Below are positions 45,571 to 54,010 of a DNA stretch of 64,000 bases, piece by piece. Below the pieces are notes generated by a model. The model ran no database searches. It was not told the origin of the DNA and worked only from the letters and a program-made list of their open reading frames with translations. The DNA comes from Pelagibacteraceae bacterium AG-426-I15 (GTDB taxonomy: Bacteria > Pseudomonadota > Alphaproteobacteria > Pelagibacterales > Pelagibacteraceae). The DNA lies in contig QCNT01000001.1 in assembly GCA_003213135.1 (NCBI GenBank), forward strand, positions 240,001-304,000, given 5' to 3'. Position 1 is the stretch's first letter. Every line of letters starts with the position of its first letter. A program made the translations under genes and the position numbers.

Positions 45571-46272
45571 ATGCCTAAAACTAAAATTTTTTGTGATATT
45601 GCCGACAGCAAGACAATTAACAAATTCAATAAAAAATCAATTGTTAATGGTTTTACTACTAATCCAAGTTTAATGAGAAAAGCTGGTGCCAAAAGTTATG
45701 AAAAATATTCAAAAATTTTACTTAAAATATGTAAAAAGAAACCAATTTCTTTAGAAGTTTTTGCAGACAATTTTAAAGATATGGAAAAACAAGCTTTGAA
45801 AATAAACTCTTGGGGGAAAAATATTTACGTTAAAATTCCTGTAGTAAACAGTAAAGGCAAGTTCACCGGTCAACTAATAAGAAAATTAAACAAAAGAAGA
45901 ATTAAACTTAACATAACTGCTGTTTATACAATCGCTCAGGTTAAGAAGATTAATAAATGTCTTGATAACAAAACCAATTCAATCATTTCAATTTTTTCTG
46001 GTCGTATGGCTGATGTTGGGAAAGATCCAGTACCTATTATTAAAAAAGCTGTACAAATGACCAATAAAAAAAATAAGGTTGAAATACTTTGGGCAAGCGT
46101 AAGAGAGCCATATAACTATATTCAAGCCAAACAATTAGGTTGCCAAATCATCACCATGCCACCTAAAATAATTGAAAAAGTATCTAATTTTGGAAAGTCA
46201 TTTGACCGACTAACCAAAGATACTGTGATAGCATTCTTAAAAGATAGTAGAAAATCACAGTTTAGAATTTAG
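45571..46272 (+). CDS. transaldolase/fructose-6-phosphate aldolase-like protein
   Basis: A 233-residue TIM barrel of the small transaldolase (TalC/FSA) group. DIADSKTINKF, NGFTTNPSLM (about residues 28-37), YVKIPV with the Schiff-base Lys (about 88) and LNITAVYT (about 115) are the diagnostic blocks, and WASVREPYNY-x4-LGCQIITMPP completes the barrel. It begins 2 bases after pntB. Whether it is a transaldolase or an aldolase for another sugar phosphate cannot be decided. About 60 bases downstream hold no visible regulatory structure before the PanB-like gene. Confidence 0.82.
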   Translation: MPKTKIFCDIADSKTINKFNKKSIVNGFTTNPSLMRKAGAKSYEKYSKILLKICKKKPISLEVFADNFKDMEKQALKINSWGKNIYVKIPVVNSKGKFTGQLIRKLNKRRIKLNITAVYTIAQVKKINKCLDNKTNSIISIFSGRMADVGKDPVPIIKKAVQMTNKKNKVEILWASVREPYNYIQAKQLGCQIITMPPKIIEKVSNFGKSFDRLTKDTVIAFLKDSRKSQFRI

Positions 46273-46333
46273 GTTTTCTCAAAAAAATATAGTCAAAATT
46301 GAAAAATATAGAATAATTTGGTTAAATATAAAA

Positions 46334-47146
46334 ATGAAAAATATTTATACTTGGGCGGCTAATCCTGCAAAAAGAACTGTCACTGTAGATGATATTATAA
46401 AAGCTAAAGGAAAAAAAATTCTTACACAAGTAACTGCAAATAATTCATTAGAGGCAAAAGCAGCTGAAGAAGCTGGTTTTGACATGATAATAGGAAGTGC
46501 TTCAAATGTTAAGAAGGTTCGGGGAGGATCTAAATCTCTTTTTTATACAGCAGCACTTGAACTACATAATTATCCTACAGCCGAAGATGTGTTACGTGGT
46601 GCCTTTAAAGCTTTAGAGAATGGTGCTGATGCGGTTATGACTGCTAGAAGTATGGATGTTGTTACTATGCTTGCAAAAGAAGATGTTCCAGTTATGGGTC
46701 ATTTAGGTTTAGTTCCTAGAAAATCAACATGGATTGGTGGATTAAGAGCTGTAGGTAAAACTGCTGATGAAGCATACGAATTATATAAAAAATTTAAACG
46801 TTTAGAAGATGCTGGTGCCTTTTCAGCCGAATGTGAAGTTATTCCTGAAAATATTATGGGGGAAATATCTAAAAGGACAAGTATTGTTACTGTATCTCTT
46901 GGATCTGGAAAAAAAGCCGATGTTATGTATCTCTTCATGAATGATATCTGTGGTGAGCAAGAAAAGTCCCCTAGACATGCAAAAGCTTATACAAATTTAA
47001 AAAAGATGAAAGATGAAATTGAAATCGAAAGAGTTAAAGCCTTAAAAGCATTTATTAAAGATAGTTTAGAGGGGAAGTTTCCTGGGCCTGAAAATTCAGT
47101 AAATGTTAGTGAAGAAATTCTAGAAAATTTTAAAAAGAAACTTTAA
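46334..47146 (+). CDS. PanB-like (ketopantoate hydroxymethyltransferase family) protein
   Basis: A 270-residue PEP-mutase/PanB-superfamily barrel. VPVMGHLGLVPRKSTWIGGLRAVGK (abbreviated: about residues 116-140) is strongly PanB-like, and LEDAGAFSAECEVIPENIMGEI matches the later PanB block (EAGAF, E-x-V-P). The early PanB motif with the metal-binding Gly-Asp-Ser is changed to GSASN, and the N-terminus is unlike PanB. SAR11 is reported to lack a full pantothenate route, so another C1 or aldol reaction is likely. Its 3' end overlaps the convergent DMT gene by 4 bases. Confidence 0.7.
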   Translation: MKNIYTWAANPAKRTVTVDDIIKAKGKKILTQVTANNSLEAKAAEEAGFDMIIGSASNVKKVRGGSKSLFYTAALELHNYPTAEDVLRGAFKALENGADAVMTARSMDVVTMLAKEDVPVMGHLGLVPRKSTWIGGLRAVGKTADEAYELYKKFKRLEDAGAFSAECEVIPENIMGEISKRTSIVTVSLGSGKKADVMYLFMNDICGEQEKSPRHAKAYTNLKKMKDEIEIERVKALKAFIKDSLEGKFPGPENSVNVSEEILENFKKKL

Positions 47147-48066
47147 TCTTTTTTAATAGGGATAGTCGGGTGTCTAGCTGTTGAAGTAACAATATTTTTC
47201 TTAAGCTGCATTTCTCTAAACACAATATATAAACCTGCGCCTATTATTATTATATTTCCGATATAATTATTTAATGTTGGAATTTCAGAGAAAATAAAAT
47301 AACCCACCAAAACCCCACCAAATATTTGCACATAAAGAATTGAGCCAAAAATAGCTCCCGGTAAATGTCTTGCCGCATTTACCACAAAAATTGTTGCAAT
47401 TCCCCTCATTAACCCTGCTGCTCCATTCAACATTAAGTGGTCTAAAGAGACTGGTTTAAAAATAAATAAGGCAAAAATTCCAGTAAAAATAATCATCAAT
47501 GCTTTACCGTAAATTAAAAATGAAAATAAATTTTCTTTAATGCCGTACTTTCTAACTATTAAATAACTTGCTGAAGCAAATATTGGGCAGAAAAGTGCTA
47601 AAAAAATATAATTATCATACTCTGTACCAAAAGGATTAATGGAAATTATTGCTCCAATAAAACCAATCAATATTGCTGTAAACCTTTTCCATCTTACCAC
47701 TTCACCTAAAAAGAAAACTGATCCAATTGTAATCATTAAAGGTATCAAGAATACAATGCTGTACATCGTAACCATTGGTAATCGGTAAAAACCGGTGTAA
47801 CCGAAAAATAATGCTAAAGCCATTGTTAAAGCTCTAAAAAAGTGAACTGTAAAATTAGCTTTTTTTAATTTTCTCCAACCATTTAAAGTTTGCGTGTATA
47901 AAACAATAGGAATTAAAGCGAACCAAGAATTTACAAAAATAATTTGAACAATTGAATAATCTGAACCTAAATATTTAACAATTGAATCACTTCCTACAAA
48001 TAGGCAATAAGCAAAGCATGCAAGAATGAAGTCTGTAAGGTAGACCCTTTCCGTAACTGATTTCAT
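47143..48066 (-). CDS. DMT-superfamily (EamA) transporter
   Basis: A 307-residue inner-membrane protein with about ten helices in two EamA repeats (residues 12-140 and 155-290). FFRALTMALALFFGYTGFYRLP is the usual end of repeat one, and FLGEVVRWKR and IFSEIPTLNNYIG mark the characteristic conserved Glu at each repeat end. Such proteins export metabolites, amino acids or nucleotide sugars. It ends 4 bases inside the convergent PanB-like gene and starts 3 bases after the PhyH gene, so it may be in the operon that begins with the solute-binding protein. Confidence 0.82.
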   Translation of the reverse strand: MKSVTERVYLTDFILACFAYCLFVGSDSIVKYLGSDYSIVQIIFVNSWFALIPIVLYTQTLNGWRKLKKANFTVHFFRALTMALALFFGYTGFYRLPMVTMYSIVFLIPLMITIGSVFFLGEVVRWKRFTAILIGFIGAIISINPFGTEYDNYIFLALFCPIFASASYLIVRKYGIKENLFSFLIYGKALMIIFTGIFALFIFKPVSLDHLMLNGAAGLMRGIATIFVVNAARHLPGAIFGSILYVQIFGGVLVGYFIFSEIPTLNNYIGNIIIIGAGLYIVFREMQLKKNIVTSTARHPTIPIKKD

Positions 48067-48069
48067 TAA

Positions 48070-49059
48070 TTAATTTAATTTCTTAGAATAATCTTGCTTG
48101 GAATGTTTATAAACAGGTAAATAATATTTAAATGTATAACCCTTGTTTAATGATTTCATGTAAGCTTTGTTCCAAAGAGCAACCCATTGCTGGTAAGTTT
48201 TAACTTTGATTTTTTCTTTTTTGGCACTTCTTACATAAAAACTTGGTAGTGGCTCTCTACCTGAACTTTGACCAGCTTTATGAAATCTAATGTCCATACT
48301 TATCCTAATATTTTTCGAAACATTTGGAAGAGAACAGTGAATCAATCTTTTATCTAAAATAATTATATCGCCAACATCAGCTTCAAGTGGAACCATTTTG
48401 CTATATTTATGGATAAGTTCTGAATTTTTTATTTCCACCTGACCTTTTGATCCGTGGTGGTGATTTAACAAACCTAGTTTATTACTTTTAGGTACAGCCA
48501 ACATACAGCCGTTCTTAGCATTAGTTTTTGTAAATGGTATCCAGACTGTCACCAAGTCAGTTTTGAATCTTGCTTTTTTATTTATAGTTCCTTCATCTTG
48601 GTGCCATGGTGTTCTACCAATTAAACCATCCATAAAATTTTTACCTGAATTTATATTTGGTTTTTTCACCCTAAAAGTTTGAACTGGATTTGAAAAAATT
48701 TCTTTACCAATAATTTTCTCAACTACATTTAAAATTTTATCCGATTTAATTAGATTGAATATTGATTCAGGATTAAAATATTCAACATTTTCATGTTTTT
48801 TAAAGTTTTGTGGGGGTCTATTATTAAAAATCTTTTCAAAAGTTAACCCAGATTTTTTAGTCAATGCAAAGTATTTATCCTGAAACTTTAATTTAAATAA
48901 TCTTTTCGCTTCCTTTGTTGTAAAGTATTTTTCTATTAGTTTATCAGCTTTTGCTTCTAAATCATTGAGTACTGGCTTGATATCTTTTTGAAAATTAAGG
49001 ACGTTTCTTATTCTTATGAAACCTTTGGCTTTTAGCTCTTTATTTATTTTGTTTTTCAC
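48070..49059 (-). CDS. phytanoyl-CoA dioxygenase (PhyH) family protein
   Basis: Fe(II)/2-oxoglutarate-dependent oxygenase of 329 residues. TPWHQDEGTINKKA (about residue 150) supplies the His-x-Asp iron ligands, VPLEADVGDIIILDKRLIHCSLPN (abbreviated: about 232-255) the distal His, and NIRISMDIRF the Arg for 2-oxoglutarate. PhyH enzymes hydroxylate diverse small molecules. It follows the Liv-type ATPase gene by 46 bases, suggesting that the imported compound is hydroxylated early in its breakdown; the substrate is unknown. Confidence 0.85.
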   Translation of the reverse strand: MKNKINKELKAKGFIRIRNVLNFQKDIKPVLNDLEAKADKLIEKYFTTKEAKRLFKLKFQDKYFALTKKSGLTFEKIFNNRPPQNFKKHENVEYFNPESIFNLIKSDKILNVVEKIIGKEIFSNPVQTFRVKKPNINSGKNFMDGLIGRTPWHQDEGTINKKARFKTDLVTVWIPFTKTNAKNGCMLAVPKSNKLGLLNHHHGSKGQVEIKNSELIHKYSKMVPLEADVGDIIILDKRLIHCSLPNVSKNIRISMDIRFHKAGQSSGREPLPSFYVRSAKKEKIKVKTYQQWVALWNKAYMKSLNKGYTFKYYLPVYKHSKQDYSKKLN

Positions 49060-49105
49060 AGTATTAGAATGTTAATTTATTAACTAAAATCATATACCGC
49101 TTGTA

Positions 49106-49903
49106 TTAAACTGCAAGTGCTTTTCTCATTTCTTCGTCATCCATTTTTTTACCTAGATAAGCCTCAATTACAGCGTTATCATCCTTGATCTGAGAAGGGG
49201 TACCCTCTGCTATCTTTTCACCATGATCAAGAACAGTAACTTTACTACAGGTATCCATAACCACTTTTAATATGTGCTCAATTATAATTAGTGTTAAGCC
49301 GTATTTTTCTTTTAACCGCATTAATATCTTCATCAAATTATCAACGTTCACTGGTGATAGACCTGCAGCAGGTTCATCTAACATTAATAACTTTGGTTTT
49401 CCTGCAATAGCTCTAGCTAAAACAAGAAGTCTTCTTTGACCTCCAGATAATTCACTAGCGTTCATCTCGGCATAATCTGCTAATCCAACGAACGATAAAA
49501 GGTCCATCATTTCTTCTTTAATTACCTTCTCTTGATCCCATATTTTTTTTCTTCCAACGACTGCATCTATAAATCTATAAGGTACTAAAGTGTGATAACC
49601 GGACATCACATTGTTTATTACAGACATATCTTGGTACAACCTTAATAATTGGAAAGTCCTTGCTAATCCAAGCTCACCTACTTTATGTGGAGGTTCCTCT
49701 GTTATATCGTGCCCATCAAATTCTATATAACTACCTGGGTCAGGATCATAAACACCAGATACTAAGTTAAAAAAAGTACTTTTGCCCGATCCATTTGGTC
49801 CAATTATTCCTCTAATTTCATTTTTAGGCAATTCAAAATCAACTTTGTTGATAGCTTTTAAACCGCCAAATGCCTTCATTAATTTTTTAGTTTTTAGAAG
49901 CAT
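49106..49903 (-). CDS. livG: Liv-type ABC transporter ATPase (LivG-like)
   Basis: A 265-residue ATPase of the branched-chain amino acid (HAAT) importer family. Walker A GPNGSGKST (about residues 36-44), LARTFQLLRLYQDMSV Q-loop region, ELSGGQRRLLVLARA signature (about 153), Walker B LLMLDEPAAGLSP and the C-terminal LivG extension with EAYLG. It overlaps the stop of the permease gene by one base. The family also imports aromatic acids, urea and amides, so the substrate is not fixed by sequence. Confidence 0.88.
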   Translation of the reverse strand: MLLKTKKLMKAFGGLKAINKVDFELPKNEIRGIIGPNGSGKSTFFNLVSGVYDPDPGSYIEFDGHDITEEPPHKVGELGLARTFQLLRLYQDMSVINNVMSGYHTLVPYRFIDAVVGRKKIWDQEKVIKEEMMDLLSFVGLADYAEMNASELSGGQRRLLVLARAIAGKPKLLMLDEPAAGLSPVNVDNLMKILMRLKEKYGLTLIIIEHILKVVMDTCSKVTVLDHGEKIAEGTPSQIKDDNAVIEAYLGKKMDDEEMRKALAV

Positions 49904-50892
49904 TATTTATCAGCAACCGCCTGTTTTTTTTTAAATCTTCGATCTATAAAATACTTATCAATGAAACCGCCAATACCTTTTGGCATAAATAAAATTGTTA
50001 AAACTATAGTTAAACCAAATATAAATAGTTGATACTCATAAAGTGGTCTCGTTAAGTCATAAACAATAGTAATTATTACTGCTCCAATTATTCCACCCCA
50101 TATGTGTCCTAAACCACCAAATACAACCATAGCAAGGAAAGTTACCATTTCAATAACAGTGTAATTATTTGGATGGATGTAACCCGGTGGTAAATGAGCA
50201 TAAACAGCTCCTGCAGCGCCAGCAAACATAGCGCTTAAAATAAAAGCTAACATTTTATGTTTTTTTACATTAATTCCTGATGCAGCTGCAGAAATAGGAT
50301 CTTCTCTAACTGCCATGAAGGCTCGTCCGATTGATGATCTTAAAACACTAAAAGAGAAGTATATTGCAATTAACATTACGGGCATTGAAATATAATAATA
50401 CTTATCAGGTGTATCAAAAGTAATCCCAAATAGTTCAGGTTGAGATATACTTGAAATACCATAAGTCGAACCAAAAAATTCACCGTTCTCAATAAATAGT
50501 CTTATAGCTTCACCGCCTCCTAAAGTTGCAAGTGCTAAATATGGTCCCTCAAGTCTAAAAGATGGAATTGCAAAAGCAACACCAAATAAACCAGTTACTA
50601 AAATAGCAACAGGCAAAGTTATCCATAGCGATGCACCTAGATACATAAACATACATCCAGCAGTATAAGAACCAACAGCATATAAACCTACATGTCCAAC
50701 GGTAACTTGTCCGCAATAACCTTTAACAATATTCAAACCAGCTGCAACAATGATGTTTATAAAAATCAGACTTGATAAATGAGATTGATAAAGATCAGTA
50801 AAAAAAATAGATGGTATTGCCATCAAAATAAAAAAAGCAATAATGAAACCTAAAAAAGGATACTGTCTAATAATATCTTTAAATTTTTCCAT
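49903..50892 (-). CDS. livM: Liv-type ABC transporter permease (LivM-like)
   Basis: Inner-membrane permease with about eight to ten helices. NIVKGYCGQVTVGHVGLYAVGSY (abbreviated: about residues 50-72) is the LivM/LivH signature, FRLEGPYLALATLGGGEAIRL the next conserved stretch, and GAAGAVYAHLPPGYIHP follows. I place the start at the ATG at 50892 (MEKFKDIIRQYP), preceded by AAGAG; a longer form from 50937 would begin inside a strong hairpin and adds an unrelated basic tail. Confidence 0.85.
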   Translation of the reverse strand: MEKFKDIIRQYPFLGFIIAFFILMAIPSIFFTDLYQSHLSSLIFINIIVAAGLNIVKGYCGQVTVGHVGLYAVGSYTAGCMFMYLGASLWITLPVAILVTGLFGVAFAIPSFRLEGPYLALATLGGGEAIRLFIENGEFFGSTYGISSISQPELFGITFDTPDKYYYISMPVMLIAIYFSFSVLRSSIGRAFMAVREDPISAAASGINVKKHKMLAFILSAMFAGAAGAVYAHLPPGYIHPNNYTVIEMVTFLAMVVFGGLGHIWGGIIGAVIITIVYDLTRPLYEYQLFIFGLTIVLTILFMPKGIGGFIDKYFIDRRFKKKQAVADK

Positions 50893-50917
50893 TATTTTTA
50901 CTCTTGAAACTAAAAAT

Positions 50918-50942
50918 GAGCGGTGGTTTTTAATCACCGCTC
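50918..50942 (-). terminator. strong hairpin between binding-protein and permease genes
   Basis: GAGCGGTG and CACCGCTC form a perfect 8-base stem with a 9-base loop, followed on the minus strand by ATTTTTAG. It lies just after the binding-protein stop (50958) and before the livM start (50892). It may be a partial terminator or an RNA-stabilising element that keeps the binding protein in excess over the permease, as in many ABC operons. Confidence 0.65.
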
Positions 50943-50957
50943 ATAAATTTTGATTTA

Positions 50958-52148
50958 TTACAGACCGTCGCTAGGTTTAAAAGTAACTGTACCAGCTACT
51001 GCTGTCTTCCAGTTTTTACCACCTCTAGTGTATTTGATCATAACAGGCGTTTTGTTACCATCTCTACACTCCGGAGATCCTGCTGCACAAAAACTTATCG
51101 GCCCAGAAGCTAATCCAGTGAAGTTTTTAATGTTAGCTATCGAATCTCTAACAGCGTTTCTGTCAGCAGCTAAGTTACCAGTAAAGTTAACTTGTTCTAA
51201 AGCTGGTTTTAGCATGTCTAATAGATCTTGCATTTGTGAAAAATCATGGCCCGGTGTTACACCGTATTTACTTTTAACCATCTTCACAAATTTTTTAGCT
51301 ATTGGTCGTGTATCAGATGCCGCAAATGCAGCAGAGTAAACAACACCAACAGCTGCTTTACCAGCGTTTGTTGGTACTTCTACTTTTGATGCTACAGAAT
51401 TTGCAACTCTATGAACACTTTTTGGTATTCCTACCTCGTAAGATTGTACAAGCATACGAACAGTTTCATCAACTAATCCTGATAAAACAATTACATCTGG
51501 GTTAGCTGCTTTAGCTTTCATAAGAAACGATCTAAAGTCAGTTTCTTTTTCACCAGCTTGAACTTGATAAACAGGATCAACTCCATATTCATCTTTCATA
51601 TACTTCATCATTTCTTTTGCAAAGACCATACTCGCTTGGTCAGGAACATAGATATAAGCTATCTTTTTCCCTTGTTGTTCAGCAGTAAACTTTCCTTGCA
51701 CGATTTTATAAAATCTAGATGAAACAGGTACTCTGAATATGTATTCACTACCCGTCATCGTTATTTTTGAACTTGTTGAGTGAGGTATAATTTGTGGAAC
51801 GCCAGCTTTAGTTATTACAGGTACCATAGGTAATGTAACAGAACTACAGCTAGATCCAATTATAACGTGGACTTTGTCTTGGTAAGCAAGCTTCGTTGCA
51901 TTTGCTACACCTTTTTCAGACTTACACTCATCATTGTAAAGAGTTAAATCAATTTTTTTACCATTAATTCCACCCTGAGAGTTCCACATTTTGACTGTGT
52001 CTTCAATCAGCATTCCATGCTTGTAGCCAACGTCAGATAGCATTCTGAAAGAAACACCAATTTTGATGTTTTCAGCTTGCGCTATTGTAGACATTAACAA
52101 ACTAGCAGTGAACACTAGACTTGAAAAAATAATTTTTATTTTTTTCAT
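50958..52148 (-). CDS. Liv-type periplasmic substrate-binding protein
   Basis: A 396-residue periplasmic binding protein, type I fold. A signal peptide (residues 1-25, ending STIAQA) precedes ENIKIGVSFRMLSDVG. YNDECKSEKGVANATKL (about residue 68), IIGSSCSSVTLPMVPVITKAGVP (abbreviated) and VLSGLVDETVRML are typical of LivK/HAAT proteins. A second Cys pair near the end (CAAGSPEC, about residue 355) may form a disulfide. A good ribosome site (AGGGGG) precedes the ATG. It captures the substrate for the LivFGHM proteins encoded on either side. Confidence 0.88.
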   Translation of the reverse strand: MKKIKIIFSSLVFTASLLMSTIAQAENIKIGVSFRMLSDVGYKHGMLIEDTVKMWNSQGGINGKKIDLTLYNDECKSEKGVANATKLAYQDKVHVIIGSSCSSVTLPMVPVITKAGVPQIIPHSTSSKITMTGSEYIFRVPVSSRFYKIVQGKFTAEQQGKKIAYIYVPDQASMVFAKEMMKYMKDEYGVDPVYQVQAGEKETDFRSFLMKAKAANPDVIVLSGLVDETVRMLVQSYEVGIPKSVHRVANSVASKVEVPTNAGKAAVGVVYSAAFAASDTRPIAKKFVKMVKSKYGVTPGHDFSQMQDLLDMLKPALEQVNFTGNLAADRNAVRDSIANIKNFTGLASGPISFCAAGSPECRDGNKTPVMIKYTRGGKNWKTAVAGTVTFKPSDGL

Positions 52149-52171
52149 TATTTCCCCCTAATTGTTTTTTA

Positions 52172-52206
52172 AATTCCTCGGCGTTTTTAATTGACGACTA
52201 GGAATT
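52172..52206. promoter_or_regulatory. inverted repeat in the divergent transporter promoter region
   Basis: AATTCCT (52172-52178) and AGGAATT (52200-52206) are perfect 7-base arms 21 bases apart, in the 106-base gap between the divergent binding-protein and livF genes. They could be an operator or fold in the binding-protein leader RNA. The right arm overlaps the candidate livF promoter. Confidence 0.4.
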
Positions 52207-52219
52207 AATTTAATTAAAT
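52191..52219 (+). promoter_or_regulatory. candidate promoter of the livF catabolic operon
   Basis: TTGACG at 52191-52196 and TTAAAT at 52214-52219 are 17 bases apart; the -35 is one base and the -10 two bases from consensus. Transcription would begin about 29 bases before the ATG at 52255. The AT-rich background makes the -10 uncertain. Confidence 0.4.
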
Positions 52220-52254
52220 GCAGGAAAACATATTAAAGGCTTAAAAACAACAGC

Positions 52255-52980
52255 ATGCTTAAAATAAATAATTTAGTTTCTGGATACGGTAGTGTCCAAA
52301 TTTTAAACGGTTCAAATATGGAGGTAAAAAATCAATCCATAGTTGCATTACTTGGTGGCAATGGAACTGGTAAATCTACTATTCTTAAAGCCTGTTCAGG
52401 AATAATAAGAGCTTGGAAAGGAACAATAAGTTTTGATGGTGAGGAAATACAAAATCTTGCTCCCCATAAAATTGTTGAAAAAGGTTTAGTCCAAGTAACA
52501 CAAGGAAAAGATGTTTTCCCAGCCATGACTGTTTTAGAGAACTTAAGATTGGGTGGATTTGTATTAAAATCAAATATTGATTTAAAAAATAACCTAGAAA
52601 AAGTTTTTAATTATTTTCCAAGATTAAATGAGAGAAAAAATCAACTTGCAGCCACCCTATCAGGTGGAGAATTGCAAATGCTTTGTATCGGTAGAGGATT
52701 AATGTCTAACCCTAAAATGATAATGTTGGATGAACCTAGTGCCGCTTTAGCGCCCCAGATAGTAATGGATATATTTAAAAATATTAACAAAATTAGAAAA
52801 GATGGACTTACGGTATTAGTAGTTGAACAAAACGTAAGAATGGCTCTTTTACTTGCAGACTATGGATACGTTATAAAGGATGGAGCTATTAATGTTGAAG
52901 GAGACTCAAAAAAATTAATGTACGACGAGTCGGTGAAAGATTCTTATTTAGGCGGGGGAGGTACTACGGCTAATGTTTAA
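52255..52980 (+). CDS. livF: Liv-type ABC transporter ATPase (LivF-like)
   Basis: A 241-residue ATPase, the second ATPase of the importer. YGSVQILNGSNMEV at the start is LivF-like, Walker A GGNGTGKST (about residues 34-42), LVQVTQGKDVFPAMTVLENLRLG Q-loop region (abbreviated), ATLSGGELQMLCIGRG signature, and MIMLDEPSAALAP Walker B. It starts the plus-strand operon divergent from the binding protein, and overlaps livH by 8 bases. Confidence 0.88.
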   Translation: MLKINNLVSGYGSVQILNGSNMEVKNQSIVALLGGNGTGKSTILKACSGIIRAWKGTISFDGEEIQNLAPHKIVEKGLVQVTQGKDVFPAMTVLENLRLGGFVLKSNIDLKNNLEKVFNYFPRLNERKNQLAATLSGGELQMLCIGRGLMSNPKMIMLDEPSAALAPQIVMDIFKNINKIRKDGLTVLVVEQNVRMALLLADYGYVIKDGAINVEGDSKKLMYDESVKDSYLGGGGTTANV

Positions 52981-54010
52981 AAAGCTTAGATTAACTTCAA
53001 AAATTGAAAATGCTTTAATGCTTACTTTTACATTAATTTTTTTAATATTCATAAGCATAAGTCCGGATATGAACCTTGAGTCTCTAAAAGGTGTTTTGAT
53101 AATAGGTATTACAGTTGGAATAATTTATGGATTAGTCGCTGTAGGAATTTCTTTAATTTATACTGGTTTAGATGTAGTAAATTTTTCACATGGTGAATTT
53201 TTTATGCTTGGCGCTTTCACTGGCTTAACCGTCTATAATTTTCTCATAGATGGAGAGATAATTTATAAAATATTTCCTGAGGCATACGGTTGGGTAGGAT
53301 ACGTAATTGGTCTTTTTTTAGCATTTGTAACTATGGGTTTATTTGGAATATTGATTGAGCGAATATTTTTAAGACCACTAACTAAAAAAGGTGGTGGTTA
53401 TACAGTTGCTGGTATGGGTATAATAATATGTGGTTTTGGTTTGTCAGTTATTTTACAAAACGTAGCTTATGTAATTTGGGATCCAACAGCACACCCATTC
53501 CATGCTGATTTAGGTTTGCCTATAACACTTGGAGGAGTGACGCTACCAATGACTTACCTCTGGATGTTAGTAACAGGTTTTATTGTTGCTGGTGCTTTAT
53601 ATTTATTTTTAAATAAAACTAAAATGGGGTTAGGGGTAAGAGCCGTTGCTTATTCAAAAGTAGTATCAAACCTTGTTGGAATAAATGTTCCTTTATACAT
53701 TTCAATTATATTTGGGATCGCGTGTGCTTTAGCAGGAATAGCTGGTACTTTAGTTGGCCCAACTTACCAGGTAGTTATTTATATGGGATATATAATTTTA
53801 TTAAAAGCTTTTGCGGCTGCAGTAGTAGGAGGTTTTGGAAGTTTACCAGGTGCTATCATTGGTGGTTTTACCGTTGGGCTTTTTGAAACAGCCTGTGCAT
53901 TTTTTATATCAGGAAGTCACAAAGATGCTTACGCATTCCTCTTAATGATCGTAGTTTTACTAATAAAGCCAACTGGTTTTTTTGGTGTTCAAGTTAAAAT
54001 GAAAGCTTAA
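52973..54010 (+). CDS. livH: Liv-type ABC transporter permease (LivH-like)
   Basis: A 345-residue inner-membrane permease with about eight to nine helices. AVGISLIYTGLDVVNFSHGEFFMLGAF (abbreviated: about residues 56-82) is the LivH signature, LGVRAVAYSKVVSNLVGINV the cytoplasmic loop, and AAAVVGGFGSLPGAIIGGF the final conserved segment. It forms the membrane channel with LivM. The stop overlaps the ATG of the PanE-like gene (TAATG). Confidence 0.88.
   Translation: MFKKLRLTSKIENALMLTFTLIFLIFISISPDMNLESLKGVLIIGITVGIIYGLVAVGISLIYTGLDVVNFSHGEFFMLGAFTGLTVYNFLIDGEIIYKIFPEAYGWVGYVIGLFLAFVTMGLFGILIERIFLRPLTKKGGGYTVAGMGIIICGFGLSVILQNVAYVIWDPTAHPFHADLGLPITLGGVTLPMTYLWMLVTGFIVAGALYLFLNKTKMGLGVRAVAYSKVVSNLVGINVPLYISIIFGIACALAGIAGTLVGPTYQVVIYMGYIILLKAFAAAVVGGFGSLPGAIIGGFTVGLFETACAFFISGSHKDAYAFLLMIVVLLIKPTGFFGVQVKMKA

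Noticed and set aside
46334-47146. True panB
   Set aside because: Strong similarity in the second half, but the GDS metal motif is changed and the N-terminus differs; called PanB-like only.
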